From UTCFX2 sp002050125 (lineage in GTDB: Bacteria > Chloroflexota > Anaerolineae > Anaerolineales > UBA4823): a stretch of 64,000 nt of DNA. Position 1 is the stretch's first letter, and every line of letters starts with the position of its first letter. Under the pieces are notes generated by a model, which saw nothing but the letters and a program-made list of their open reading frames with translations, was not told the DNA's origin and ran no database searches. The stretch spans positions 2,356,001 to 2,420,000 of the forward strand of contig JAOSJQ010000001.1 in NCBI GenBank assembly GCA_027494035.1. Reading direction: 5' to 3'. Below are positions 17,876-26,101 of this stretch, piece by piece. The position numbers and the translations under genes are program-made.

Positions 17876-18388
17876 ATGAACGTAAAAGATGCGATCCTAA
17901 CCAAGCGCGCCGTGCGCCAGTTCACGGATGAACCCTTGCCGCAGGAAGTCATGCAAGCCATCCTGAACGCTGGCAGGCGGGCGCAATCCTCCAAAAATTC
18001 TCAGCCCTGGTATTTCATTGCCATCACCGACAAGGCGACGCTGAAGGCGCTTTCCGAGTGCGGCGATTGGGCTGGGCACCTGGCGGGGGCTGCCATGGGG
18101 GTGGCTTTGCTCAGCCCGGATCCGGCTGAGAAATTCCAGACGATGTTCGATCTGGGGCAGGCTGCCGGTTATATGCAGCTTGCGGGCTGGGAGTTGGGCG
18201 TCGGCTCTTGTCCGGCGTCGATCTACAAGCCCGACCAGGCGCGCGAGCTGCTGGGCTTCCCAGCCGACCTGCACCTGCGCATCGCGATCTCGTTTGGATA
18301 TCCGCTGGAGGAAGAGGCGCTGACCGCCGCGCCGCGCAAGGGCGGGCGCAAATCGCTCGATGAGACCGTCCATTGGGAAAAGTGGTAG
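17876..18388 (+). CDS. Nitroreductase family protein
   Basis: A 170-residue FMN-dependent oxidoreductase. The N-terminus DAILTKRAVRQFTDEPLP, then ILNAGRRAQSSKNSQPWYFI, are the FMN-binding signatures of the family, and GAAMGVALLSPDP and the C-terminal ISFGYPLEEEALTAAPRKGG complete the fold. The length fits the small nitroreductases that use NAD(P)H on nitroaromatics, quinones or flavins. The physiological substrate is unknown. It is divergent from the polysaccharide operon across 48 bases, and both appear leaderless. No second gene follows closely on the same strand. Confidence 0.92.
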   Translation: MNVKDAILTKRAVRQFTDEPLPQEVMQAILNAGRRAQSSKNSQPWYFIAITDKATLKALSECGDWAGHLAGAAMGVALLSPDPAEKFQTMFDLGQAAGYMQLAGWELGVGSCPASIYKPDQARELLGFPADLHLRIAISFGYPLEEEALTAAPRKGGRKSLDETVHWEKW

Positions 18389-18603
18389 AACCGCGCCGTT
18401 CCACGCAGCCCGGCTAAAAGTTGGGCTGATTGGGGCGGAGTTGTTCCCAGCCTGATCCCGCGGCGGTCTCGCTTCTGCTGGCTCACGAACCCACCTGAAC
18501 CCGATTCGGCTAGGCGCGCCGCGCCGGTTGTGGGCGCGCGACTTATCCAGCCGAGCTTCGTATTAAAGATGGTAATGTGAATAAAAAGATTATGGAGACT
18601 GCA

Positions 18604-18798
18604 ATGACTGAATCGCATTCCAAACTACGACGCTCACGCTCGAATCGGATAATCGCCGGGGTGTGCGGCGGTTTGTCCGAATTCTTCGGCATCGATGCTA
18701 TCTGGTTCCGGCTGGCGTTCTTGATCGCACTGCTCCCCGGCGGCGTGCCGGGCGTGCTGATCTATATCCTCGCCTGGATCATTATTCCCAGCACCTGA
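18604..18798 (+). CDS. PspC-domain small membrane protein
   Basis: A 64-residue protein. The ATG at 18604 has GGAG 7 bases before it, preferred over the GTG at 18577. RRSRSNRIIAGVCGGLSEFF then IDAIWFRLAFLIALLPGG and LIYILAWIIIPS match the PspC domain, a short transmembrane module first known from phage-shock envelope-stress proteins. It has two predicted helices. No psp partner genes are nearby, so a stress role is only inferred from the family. A hairpin at about 18821 follows the stop. Confidence 0.9.
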   Translation: MTESHSKLRRSRSNRIIAGVCGGLSEFFGIDAIWFRLAFLIALLPGGVPGVLIYILAWIIIPST

Positions 18799-18820
18799 TC
18801 GATCGAGCGCGCATTTTTAC

Positions 18821-18849
18821 GGACGGTCCGAAGCTGTGTCGGGCCGTCC
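18821..18849 (+). terminator. Hairpin after the PspC gene, possible terminator
   Basis: GGACGGTCCGA pairs with TCGGGCCGTCC (11 pairs, one G-T). The following T-run is weak (GGCGTTT), so termination is likely but not certain. Confidence 0.55.
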
Positions 18850-18928
18850 TGGCGTTTAAAGAGGCGCTCCGAAAAAATGGGGTTATAATAGGTACAGAAT
18901 ATCCTATTTGACAATCTGTGAGGGTTAG

Positions 18929-19254
18929 ATGATAGAACTAAAAAGTGTAATCACCTGTGACCTGGAGGGGCGGATCGAGACCTTCAACGCTGGCGCTGTC
19001 CAGGTTTTTGGCTACCAGCCCGAAGAGGTGATCGGGCGCAAGCGCGTATCCTTCTTTTCGCCCGGTTTGACCGTGCTGAACCATGTTTCGGGCTGGTTAA
19101 AGACCGCGCGTGAGCAGGGCGAATATCGGGGGCGCACGGTGTTCCTGCGGCGGGACGGCACATCCTTCGCCGCCGATGTCCGCATCACGCCCACGTTTCG
19201 CAAAGGCGTGCAGATTGGGTACTGCGGCGTGACGGTGCCGCGCCCGGACGTGCT
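18929..19254 (+). CDS. PAS domain module, probably the N-terminus of the downstream UbiA-type prenyltransferase
   Basis: This frame starts at 18929 (MIELKSVITCDLEGRIETFN) and shows a classic PAS domain: AGAVQVFGYQPEEVIGRKRV, then FLRRDGTSFAADVRITP and GVQIGYCGVTV, about 107 residues. After residue 109 the frame degenerates into low-quality sequence. Removing one base near 19249-19253 joins it to the frame of the prenyltransferase with the linker VSVSEAAQKISL and TRIFAWMVITRAP. The combined protein would be about 430 residues. PAS domains bind small molecules, flavin or heme, or sense redox. Its use next to a quinone-biosynthesis enzyme suggests redox control, which is inference. An independent PAS protein is possible but lacks a natural C-terminus. 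Confidence 0.75.
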
Positions 19255-19307
19255 CCGTTTCCGAGGCGGCGCAGAAAATCAGCCTAACGACCCGCATCTT
19301 TGCCTGG

Positions 19308-20222
19308 ATGGTGATCACCCGGGCGCCGTTTTTGTCCGCCACGGTCGTCCCCATCCTGGCGGGCGCGGCGTGGGTCGTCGCCAGCCGCCGCGTCGAAGCC
19401 TTCCCCTGGGCGCTCTTCTGGCTGGCGCTGGTCGGAGGGGTTGCGATGCACATCGCCGCAAACACCTTCAACGATTATTTCGATTGGAAGAGCGGCGCCG
19501 ACCCAGCCAACAACGATTATTTCATGCCCTATTCCGGCGGCAGCCGCTCGATTGAACTGCGGCTGGTCTCCGAACGCGGGCTGCTGCGCGTCGCGTGGAT
19601 CTCACTGGCGATCGCCTGCCTGGCGGGGCTGCCGTTCCTGTTGCTGCGCGGACCGCTGCTGTTGTTGTTCGGGGCGTTTGGCGCGTTTTCGGTTTATTTC
19701 TATACCGCCCCGCCGCTCAGGCTGGCGGCGCGGCGCGGGTTGGGGGAGCTGATCGTCGGGTTGAATTTCGGTCCGCTGATGACCGCCGGGGTGGTGTTTG
19801 CCTTGACCGGCACGATCAGTTGGCTGGATTTCTTCGTAGGTCTGCCCATCGGCTTGCTGACCACGGCGATTCTGTGGATCAATCAATTCCCCGACATGAC
19901 CTCCGATGCGCAATCGGGCAAGATCAACCTGGTGGTGATGTTGGGCAAAGAGCGCGCCCGCTGGGGGTATCTGGTTTTGATCCTGACGGCGTACGCGCTG
20001 GTGATTGCCGGCGTGCTCTTGAACCTGCTGCCGGTCGCGGTGCTTATTGCGCTGGCAACCGTTCCGTTGGCGGTGTACGCGGTGGGGATCGTCTTTCGCC
20101 ATTACTCCGAGCGCAATCTGATCAAAGCCAACTCGAGCACCATCCTGGTGCACCTGTTTTACGGTTTGCTGCTGGCTGCGGGGTTGTTCCTCAGCGCCGG
20201 GGCGCCGCGCTTTTTCGGATAA
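19308..20222 (+). CDS. menA: UbiA-family prenyltransferase (MenA-like)
   Basis: Integral-membrane prenyltransferase. In MenA it attaches a polyprenyl chain to 1,4-dihydroxy-2-naphthoate, making demethylmenaquinone. The ATG frame used here gives 304 residues. Two Asp motifs bind Mg-prenyl-diphosphate: NTFNDYFDWKSGAD near residue 51 and NQFPDMTSDAQSGKINLVVM near residue 196. About eight hydrophobic helices fill the rest. The ATG at 19308 has no ribosome-binding site and lies at the start of the first helix, so the true start is probably the PAS domain at 18929 (see that entry). UbiA relatives that prenylate other aromatics cannot be excluded. It would supply menaquinone to the respiratory chain that ends in the caa3 oxidase. 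Confidence 0.85.
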   Translation: MVITRAPFLSATVVPILAGAAWVVASRRVEAFPWALFWLALVGGVAMHIAANTFNDYFDWKSGADPANNDYFMPYSGGSRSIELRLVSERGLLRVAWISLAIACLAGLPFLLLRGPLLLLFGAFGAFSVYFYTAPPLRLAARRGLGELIVGLNFGPLMTAGVVFALTGTISWLDFFVGLPIGLLTTAILWINQFPDMTSDAQSGKINLVVMLGKERARWGYLVLILTAYALVIAGVLLNLLPVAVLIALATVPLAVYAVGIVFRHYSERNLIKANSSTILVHLFYGLLLAAGLFLSAGAPRFFG

Positions 20223-20235
20223 ACACGCCCTACGA

Positions 20236-21393
20236 TCAGGGGGCGCTGGCAGCCGTTTCGAAATCTTCTGCCATTTGGATGCGCCGGCTTAGCGCGGGGT
20301 GCGAGTAGAGCAGCCACTCCACCCAGGGTTCGGGGTCGGCGTCAGCCAGGTTCTGATTCGCCAGGCGGGTCATGGCGCCGGCGAAGGCTTGCGGTTTGCG
20401 GGTCGTTTCTAGGGCGTAGCGGTCCGCCATGCGCTCGCGCCAGCGTGAGTAAGCGTTGTTGAACGGCATGGAGATCAGCCCGAACGCGCCCAGCGTCAGC
20501 CCGAACAGCGGCAGCGCGGCGATATCGTAAACGCCCGCAAAGCCAAAGGCGTTCACCCCCCAGTTGAGGACCAGCGCGACCAGGTAAAAACCCAGCAGCA
20601 TTGAAACCGCGCCGATCAGCATTCCGAGCGGGATGTCGCGGTGCACGTGATGACCCAGTTCATGCGCCAGCACCGTCTCGATTTCGTCCAGGCTGAACTC
20701 GTCGAGCAGGGTGTCGCCCAGGATGATCCGGCGGGTATTGCCCAAACCGGTCAGCGCGGCGTTGGCGGCGCGCGTCCGCCGGCTCATATCGAAGCGGTAA
20801 ACGCCGCGCACCCGCGTCCCCGCTTTTTGCGCCAGCGCCAGCAGGCGCTGTTCCAGTTCGTGGTGCTGCTCGCCGAGCGGGCTGAATTTATAGAAGATGG
20901 GGAACAGCAGGACCGGCGCCAGGTTTGCCAGAACCACGTTGAATAGCAGCAGCAGACCCGCCGCCCACAGCCACCAGGCGCTGGGAAAGGCGCGCAGCAC
21001 GGCGTAGATGACTTCCAGCATGACCAACCCCAGAACCCCGCCGATCAAGCCCATCTTCAGGCGGTCGGCGACCCAGCCGCGCAGCGTCTGGGTGGACAGG
21101 TCGTAACGATGTGGCAGCGCAAAGCCTTCGTAGTAAGCCAGCGGTAAGTCGAGCAGCACATAAATGCCGCCGAACACGATCGCAAAACCGGCGACCTGCA
21201 GCCAGGCGTTGGCGGTCAGGTTCGCCAGCCAGCCCCGAAGCGCGAGCGACGCCCCGGATAACAGCCACACCAGCAGATACACTCCGCCCAGCCCGAGATC
21301 TACCAGCATCAGCCGGCGCTGGATGCGTGCCAACTCCCGGGCTTTTTCCTGCCGCGCCGGATCCAGCGTGAGATCGGTTTCGGGAAGATCCAT
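20236..21393 (-). CDS. M48-family membrane metalloprotease (Ste24/HtpX type)
   Basis: A 385-residue zinc peptidase of the inner membrane. The HEXXH site is in TVLAHELGHHVHRDIP, with the third-ligand Glu region later as NAYSRWRERMADRYALE. Six or seven hydrophobic segments surround it, the four-helix N-terminal part resembling Ste24 (CAAX-protease type). The start at the ATG at 21393 has a GGAG site 6 bases upstream; an ATG 8 codons earlier is unlikely. Family members remove misfolded membrane proteins or process peptides. It faces the end of the prenyltransferase gene convergently, 13 bases apart, with no obvious terminator between them. Confidence 0.9.
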   Translation of the reverse strand: MDLPETDLTLDPARQEKARELARIQRRLMLVDLGLGGVYLLVWLLSGASLALRGWLANLTANAWLQVAGFAIVFGGIYVLLDLPLAYYEGFALPHRYDLSTQTLRGWVADRLKMGLIGGVLGLVMLEVIYAVLRAFPSAWWLWAAGLLLLFNVVLANLAPVLLFPIFYKFSPLGEQHHELEQRLLALAQKAGTRVRGVYRFDMSRRTRAANAALTGLGNTRRIILGDTLLDEFSLDEIETVLAHELGHHVHRDIPLGMLIGAVSMLLGFYLVALVLNWGVNAFGFAGVYDIAALPLFGLTLGAFGLISMPFNNAYSRWRERMADRYALETTRKPQAFAGAMTRLANQNLADADPEPWVEWLLYSHPALSRRIQMAEDFETAASAP

Positions 21394-21489
21394 GGTAACT
21401 CCTTTTTGCGCGGTCAATCATATCAGAACCGGCAACAAATCGCTCTAAAAATCCCCTTATGGGGGATGACAAAATCCCCCCGCAGGCGG

Positions 21490-21518
21490 TTGTAATAGAA
21501 TATATGTTCTATTATTAT
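21490..21518 (+). promoter_or_regulatory. Promoter with embedded SOS-like palindromic operator
   Basis: TTGTAA (21490-21495), a 17-base spacer and TATTAT (21513-21518) form a promoter for the Cys-rich gene. The spacer is filled by a near-perfect palindrome at 21494-21513, AATAGAA-TATATG-TTCTATT with 7-base arms. The core GAATATATGTTC differs by one base from the Gram-positive LexA box GAAC-N4-GTTC. Position over the promoter core is typical of repressor operators. Confidence 0.6.
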
Positions 21519-21544
21519 AGAGACCGCCAAAAGGGAGGCGATTC

Positions 21545-21892
21545 ATGCTGATCAAACCGAAATGCCGGCTCTGCAATCAAATCTACCTCGGCGGCGCGGA
21601 TGGCTGCTGCCACGCGTGCCTTTCCGGAAACGCCCCGCCACGCAAGCCGAAGCGCCTGCGCTGTATGTGCGGGCGCAAAGCCGTTCTGGTGATGCTGGCG
21701 GAGGTGGTGAACGCCGATGGGGAGACTTTGACGGTCGAAATCCCGCTGTGCGCCGCGTGTAAAAAGCAGGAACTGCTGCTCGAAAAGCCGCAGGCTGATC
21801 CGCCGCCGGCGGCAGCCAACCCGCTGCAGGTGATCGTGGTCAAGAGCCTGCCGCGCGCCCATGCGCCGCTGCGCGGGTCGAAAATTGGCTGA
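21545..21892 (+). CDS. Cys-rich putative zinc-binding protein, unknown function
   Basis: A 115-residue small protein with a GGGAGG-type site 6 bases upstream of the ATG. It has nine Cys: CRLC near residue 7, CCHAC near 22, CMC near 41, and CAAC near 68, suggesting two zinc-ribbon-like sites. The last ~45 residues are Pro/Ala-rich and probably flexible. I recognise no named family. The gene lies alone between the M48 protease (divergent) and the tRNA-Pro gene and has its own promoter with an SOS-like palindrome. A role in DNA damage or nucleic-acid binding is suggested only by the operator and the ribbons. Confidence 0.7.
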   Translation: MLIKPKCRLCNQIYLGGADGCCHACLSGNAPPRKPKRLRCMCGRKAVLVMLAEVVNADGETLTVEIPLCAACKKQELLLEKPQADPPPAAANPLQVIVVKSLPRAHAPLRGSKIG

Positions 21893-21918
21893 CGATGCAG
21901 CCATTCACTCGTAACGCA

Positions 21919-21947
21919 AAAGCGGACGGCAACCTGCCATCCGCTTC
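21919..21947 (-). terminator. Terminator of the tRNA-Pro gene
   Basis: On the minus strand AGCGGATGGC and GCCGTCCGCT form a stem followed by TTTTGCGTT, 12 bases after the tRNA 3' end. Confidence 0.7.
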
Positions 21948-21959
21948 TACCTATGCCTG

Positions 21960-22034
21960 TCGGGGCGCCCGGATTTGAACCGGGGACCTCTGCGACCCGA
22001 ACGCAGCGCTCTAGCCGGGCTGAGCCACGCCCCG
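21960..22034 (-). tRNA. tRNA-Pro (CGG)
   Basis: The minus strand folds as a complete cloverleaf: acceptor CGGGGCG / CGCCCCG with discriminator A, anticodon stem CTGCG / CGCAG around the loop TTCGGGT giving anticodon CGG, and the T-arm GGTTCAAATCC. CGG reads CCG proline codons. The 3' CCA is not encoded (ACAGG follows). The promoter lies at 22056-22084 and the terminator at 21919-21947. Confidence 0.95.
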
Positions 22035-22055
22035 ATACGGCGTTTAAGCGTTTGA

Positions 22056-22084
22056 ATTATAAACCAGCCCCAACCCTTTGGCAA
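22056..22084 (-). promoter_or_regulatory. Promoter of tRNA-Pro
   Basis: TTGCCA (22084-22079) and TATAAT (22061-22056) are separated by 17 bases on the minus strand. The start would fall about 15 bases before the tRNA. Confidence 0.75.
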
Positions 22085-22105
22085 GGTGCGGTTTTCATTT
22101 TACGG

Positions 22106-22111
22106 TATAAT
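22106..22111 (+). promoter_or_regulatory. Putative -10 of the inositol-phosphate synthase gene
   Basis: GG-TATAAT lies 88 bases before the ATG at 22200. No good -35 is seen at the proper distance. Confidence 0.45.
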
Positions 22112-22199
22112 TTCCCTGACGCCGAACTGGCGAAACCCTGCGGCGCCCTGCTATCACCTGGGAAGCCCCAGTGAAAAATAAATTCGTTGTGAGGTATTC

Positions 22200-23279
22200 A
22201 TGAGCAAGAACAAAGTTCGTGTCGCCATCGTCGGCGTGGGCAACTGCGCCTCTTCTCTCGTCCAGGGTGTGCATTACTACCAGAAGACCAAAGACGAGGA
22301 ACAGGTACCCGGATTAATGCACACCAACCTGGGGGGTTATCACATCTCCGACATCGAGTTCAGCGCGGCTTTCGATGTGGTCGATACCAAGGTCGGCAAA
22401 GACCTCAGCGAAGCGATCTTCGCCTACCCGAACAACACCTATAAATTCAGCGAAGTGCCCCACCTGGGGGTGCCGGTAGCGCGCGGTATGACCCACGATG
22501 GGATCGGCAAATACCTGGCGCAGGTCGTCAAGAAAGCCCCCGGTCCCACAGCGGACATCGTGGGCATTCTGAAAAGCACCAAGACGGATGTGGTGGTCAA
22601 TTTCCTGCCGGTCGGTTCGGAGATGGCGACGAAATGGTACGTCGAGCAGGTGCTGGAAGCCGGCTGCGCGTTTGTGAACGGCATCCCGGTCTTTATCGCC
22701 AGTTCGGATTATTGGACCGGCAGGTTTCGTGAGCGCGGTCTGCCGCTCATCGGCGACGATGTCAAGAGCCAGGTCGGCGCGACTATTATGCACCGCGTGT
22801 TGACCAGCTTGTTCGTCGACCGCGGCGTGCGCCTCGACCACACCTATCAACTGAACTTTGGCGGCAACACCGATTTCCTGAACATGCTCGAGCGCGAGCG
22901 GCTCGAGTCCAAGAAGATTTCGAAAACCAACGCGGTGACGAGCATGCTGCCGTACAGCCTGTCGCCGGACGATGTTCACGTGGGACCCAGCGATCACGTG
23001 CCGTGGCTGACCGACCGCAAATGGTGTTACGTGCGCATGGAAGGCACTACCTTTGGCGAGGTGCCGCTCAATCTCGAAGCCAAGCTCGAGGTCTGGGATT
23101 CGCCCAACTCCGCCGGCGTGATAATCGACGCGATCCGCTGCGCCAAGATCGCCCGCGACCGCGGCATTGCGGGTCCGCTCATCGCCCCGTCCTCCTATTT
23201 TATGAAATCGCCGCCCAAACAATTCAAAGACGAGATCGCGCGGCAGATGGTTGAAGCGTTCATCAAAGGCGAGGAGTGA
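22200..23279 (+). CDS. ino1: Inositol-3-phosphate synthase
   Basis: Converts glucose-6-phosphate to inositol-3-phosphate with NAD, the first committed step of inositol synthesis. The 359-residue length and VRVAIVGVGNCASSLVQGV (residues 6-24) match the actinobacterial-type enzyme, shorter than eukaryotic ones. GSEMATKWYVEQVLEAGCAF and NFGGNTDFLNMLERERLESK are conserved active-site regions, followed by KLEVWDSPNSAGVIIDAIRC. Bacteria with this enzyme usually make phosphatidylinositol or inositol thiols or osmolytes. A PAP2_3-type protein at 61.7 kb in this window fits inositol-lipid chemistry, which is inference. It is followed by 99 bases and the yebC unit. Confidence 0.97.
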   Translation: MSKNKVRVAIVGVGNCASSLVQGVHYYQKTKDEEQVPGLMHTNLGGYHISDIEFSAAFDVVDTKVGKDLSEAIFAYPNNTYKFSEVPHLGVPVARGMTHDGIGKYLAQVVKKAPGPTADIVGILKSTKTDVVVNFLPVGSEMATKWYVEQVLEAGCAFVNGIPVFIASSDYWTGRFRERGLPLIGDDVKSQVGATIMHRVLTSLFVDRGVRLDHTYQLNFGGNTDFLNMLERERLESKKISKTNAVTSMLPYSLSPDDVHVGPSDHVPWLTDRKWCYVRMEGTTFGEVPLNLEAKLEVWDSPNSAGVIIDAIRCAKIARDRGIAGPLIAPSSYFMKSPPKQFKDEIARQMVEAFIKGEE

Positions 23280-23302
23280 GCCGGGGACTGCCGGACGCCC
23301 TA

Positions 23303-23311
23303 TGGTATAAT
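23303..23311 (+). promoter_or_regulatory. Extended -10 promoter of the yebC-ruvCA-proC unit
   Basis: TGG-TATAAT (TG at 23303) lies about 68 bases before the yebC start at 23379. An extended -10 can work without a strong -35. Confidence 0.55.
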
Positions 23312-23378
23312 TCGCTCCCCAAGATTTTTTGCGAGCAACCCACCACTCGATTTGAGCGTTTTCTCAGGAGAAAAGTAT

Positions 23379-24134
23379 ATGTCTGGACACTCACACTGGG
23401 CGACGATCCGTCGGAAGAAGGGCGCTGCGGACGCCAAGCGCGGCCAGATCTTTACCCGCCTGGCGCGCGAAATTGTGATCGCGGCGCGCGAGGGCGGCGG
23501 AGATCCTGATTCCAACATGCGGCTGGCGCTGGCGGTGGACCGCGCCAAAGCGGCAAACATGCCCAAGGAAAACATCGAACGGGCAATCAAGCGCGGCACC
23601 GGCGAGTCCAAAGAAGGCAGCGTCATCGAAGAGGTGATGTACGAAGGTTACGCCCCGCACGGCATTGCAGTTATGATTTCCGTCATGACCGACAACCGCA
23701 ACCGCGCCGTGGCTGAGGTGCGCCATGCGCTCAACAAAGCCGGCGGAAGCATGGCTGAGGCAGGGTCGGTTGCCTGGCAGTTCAAGCGCATTGCTTACTT
23801 CGGTTTCGAGCCGGCTTCGCTGGATCAGGACAAGATTTTCGAAGCGGCGGTGGAAGCCGGCGCCGATGACGTCACCTTTGACGAGGACTGGGTGGAAATC
23901 GTCGGACCGGTCGAGGCGTTCAAAGACATCAGCGACGCCTTGAAAGCGTTGAAAGTTGCGCCTGAGGAAGCCGAGCTGCGGTTGAGCCCCACCAACGAAA
24001 CCGAGCTCGACGACAGCGATACACTTCAGGTCATGCGGATGATCGAGGCGCTCGAAGATTTGGACGACGTGCAGAGCGTCTATTCGAACCTGGCGATCTC
24101 GGAAAGCGTGCTGGCGCAGCTCAAAGCGGCTTGA
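23379..24134 (+). CDS. yebC: YebC/PmpR-family protein
   Basis: A 251-residue cytoplasmic protein of the YebC family, now associated with translation of proline-rich stretches and, in some members, transcription control. The start MSGHSHWATIRRKKGAADA is the family signature. AREGGGDPDSNMRLALAVDRA and NIERAIKRGTGE follow, then YEGYAPHGIAVM. I chose the ATG at 23379 with AGGAG 9 bases upstream over the in-frame ATG at 23352. It is followed 5 bases later by ruvC, the common gene order yebC-ruvC-ruvA. Confidence 0.97.
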   Translation: MSGHSHWATIRRKKGAADAKRGQIFTRLAREIVIAAREGGGDPDSNMRLALAVDRAKAANMPKENIERAIKRGTGESKEGSVIEEVMYEGYAPHGIAVMISVMTDNRNRAVAEVRHALNKAGGSMAEAGSVAWQFKRIAYFGFEPASLDQDKIFEAAVEAGADDVTFDEDWVEIVGPVEAFKDISDALKALKVAPEEAELRLSPTNETELDDSDTLQVMRMIEALEDLDDVQSVYSNLAISESVLAQLKAA

Positions 24135-24139
24135 TCGGG

Positions 24140-24647
24140 ATGTTGGTCATTGGCATCGACCCCGGAACGGCAACCACCGGCTATGGACTGGTAGAGGAAA
24201 ACGAGGATGGCAGCTTGACGGCTGTGGACTACGGCGTGATCACCACCCCCTGCAGACCTGCCCATGCCGATGCGCCTGCTCGAGTTGTACCGTCAACTTA
24301 AACAAATTTTGCTTCTCCACCGCCCGCATAGCGGCGCCGTGGAGAAGCTCTTTTTTCACCGCAACGTCACCACCGCCATCAGCGTGGGGCAAGGGCGCGG
24401 CGTGGCGCTGCTCGCCCTGGGGGAGGCGGGACTGGAAGTGGGGGAATACACGCCGCTGGAGATCAAGCAGGCGGTTGCCGGTTACGGCGGCGCGGGAAAG
24501 CGCCAGATCCAGCAGATGGTGCAGGTGCTGCTCGGGCTTGAATCAATGCCCACCCCGGACGACGCGGCGGACGCGCTGGCGGTGGCGATCTGCCACGCTC
24601 ACAGCGCCCGCGTGCGGGAAATTTACCAGGATCAAGGCACGACATGA
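24140..24647 (+). CDS. ruvC: Holliday junction resolvase RuvC, frameshifted at 24246-24250
   Basis: Endonuclease that resolves Holliday junctions with RuvAB. It would be about 168 residues. The N-terminus MLVIGIDPGTATTGYGLVEE carries the first catalytic Asp. The second frame has AVEKLFFHRNVTTAISVGQGRG (catalytic Glu), then TPDDAADALAVAICHAH with the last two Asp. The first frame, phase 2, goes wrong after GVITTP. One extra C in the CCCCC run at 24246-24250 explains it: removing it gives ITTPADLPMPMRLLELYRQ. Since ruvC is a core gene and both halves are intact, a consensus error is likely. Its stop overlaps the ruvA start (ATGA). Confidence 0.92.
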
Positions 24648-25218
24648 TCGCGTTTGTCGAAGGGCGGGTGATCGAGCTTTACTCCGACAGTCTGATCATC
24701 GGGATCGGCGGGGTGGGTTTGCAGGTCTACGTAACGGCGCAGGCGCGCAGCCAGGCGCGCCCGGGGATGAGGTGGCTTTGCACACCTACCTGGTCGTGCG
24801 CCAGGATTTGTTGAGCCTGTACGGCTTTGAAACGATCGAAGAGCGCGAGATCTTCCTGCTCTTGCTGGGGGTGGATGGCATCGGGCCGCGGCTCGCCCTG
24901 GCGATCTTATCCACGCTCACGCCGGACGCAGTCCGCCGCGCCATTTTTCACGAACAGCCGGAGGTCTTCACCCGCGTGCCCGGCGTGGGCAAGAAGACCG
25001 CGCAGAAGATCCTGCTGCAACTGCAAGACCGCATCCCGGCGTTGACCGGCGTCGAGAAAATCGAAGCCTTCTCGGATTTGGACGCCGAGGTGATTTCCGC
25101 CTTGACTTCATTGGGGTACAGCATCGTGGAGGCGCAAGCGGCTCTGCAATCGGTCCCGCGGGATACGCCGCAAGAGCTGGAGGCGCGCCTGCTGGCTGCG
25201 CTGCAATATTTTGCCTGA
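24644..25218 (+). CDS. ruvA: Holliday junction branch migration protein RuvA, frameshifted at 24763-24766
   Basis: DNA-binding subunit that loads RuvB on Holliday junctions; about 191 residues. The start MIAFVEGRVIELYSDSLIIG is domain I, followed in the other frame by HTYLVVRQDLLSLYGFE and the helix-hairpin-helix motifs LLGVDGIGPRLALAILS and VPGVGKKTAQKILLQL. The C-terminal domain III has ALTSLGYSIVEAQAALQSV. A missing G in GGGG at 24763-24766 breaks the frame: restoring it yields RPGDEVALHTYLVV. No ruvB is in the window. The start overlaps the ruvC stop. Confidence 0.93.
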
Positions 25219-25258
25219 GCGGAAACGCGCCAGGTTTGGATCGTTCAAGGAGGGTTGC

Positions 25259-26101
25259 TTGGTATTCGATCATGAGAAAATTGCGTTCATTGGTCCGGGG
25301 GCGATGGCGGAGGCGATGATCTATGGGTTGATCCATCGCAACGTCGCCGGAGCGGAGTCGCTGATCGCGGCGGGTCCGCGCCAGGAGCGGCTGGATCAGC
25401 TTGCCGCGGCTTACGGCATCCAGGTGTCTTTGGACAACGCGCAGGCGGCAAGCCAGGCGGACGTAGTGGTGCTGTCGGTCAAGCCGCAAAGGCTGGAACG
25501 GGTGCTGGCGGGGCTGAAAGGCGCCATCCAGCCCACCGCGCTGGCGCTCTCGATTGTCGCTGGCGCATCGATCGATAAGATTTCACGCGGCCTCGGACAT
25601 TACCTGGTGGTGCGCTCCATGCCGAACACGCCCGCCCAGATCGGCGAAGGGATCACGGTCTGGACCGCGTCGCGCGGCGTGAGCGAGCAGCAGCAGGAGA
25701 TGACTCGCAGCATCCTGAGCGCGTTGGGGGAAGAGGTCTTCCTGGAGGAAGAAAGCTACCTGGATATGGCGACCGCGCTCTCCGGAACCGGTCCGGCGTA
25801 TGTTTTTCTGTTCATGGAAGCCATGGTGGACGCCGGCGTGCACCTGGGTTTCCCGCGTCGGATTGCGGAACAGCTTGTGGCGCAGACCGTGCGCGGCTCG
25901 GTGGATTATTACACCCAGAGGGAAGACCCGGTCCATCTGGCGCGCCTGCGCAACGAGGTCACCTCGCCCGGCGGGACCTCGGCGGAGGCGTTGTACTACC
26001 TGGAGAAAGCCGGTTTCCGAACCGCTATTTCGCGCGCCATCTGGGCGGCTTATGAGCGTTCGGCTCGAGCTGGGGCGGGGCGGCTCCAGTCACAGCCCTG
26101 A
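25259..26101 (+). CDS. proC: Pyrroline-5-carboxylate reductase
   Basis: Last step of proline synthesis, reducing pyrroline-5-carboxylate with NAD(P)H; 280 residues. The Rossmann motif is IAFIGPGAMAEAMIYGL, followed by VVVLSVKPQRL and VRSMPNTPAQIGEGI, and the signature YLDMATALSGTGPAYVFLFM through VTSPGGTSAEALYYLEKAGF near the C-terminus. I chose a TTG at 25259 because it has AAGGAGG with ideal spacing and begins 7 residues before the nucleotide-binding strand. The frame stays open upstream over the ruvA stop region. Proline synthesis next to DNA-repair genes is a common bacterial order. Confidence 0.93.
   Translation: MVFDHEKIAFIGPGAMAEAMIYGLIHRNVAGAESLIAAGPRQERLDQLAAAYGIQVSLDNAQAASQADVVVLSVKPQRLERVLAGLKGAIQPTALALSIVAGASIDKISRGLGHYLVVRSMPNTPAQIGEGITVWTASRGVSEQQQEMTRSILSALGEEVFLEEESYLDMATALSGTGPAYVFLFMEAMVDAGVHLGFPRRIAEQLVAQTVRGSVDYYTQREDPVHLARLRNEVTSPGGTSAEALYYLEKAGFRTAISRAIWAAYERSARAGAGRLQSQP

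Noticed and set aside
22078..22111. TTGGCA with TATAAT as the ino1 promoter
   Set aside because: The spacer is 22 bases, too long. Only the -10 was kept.
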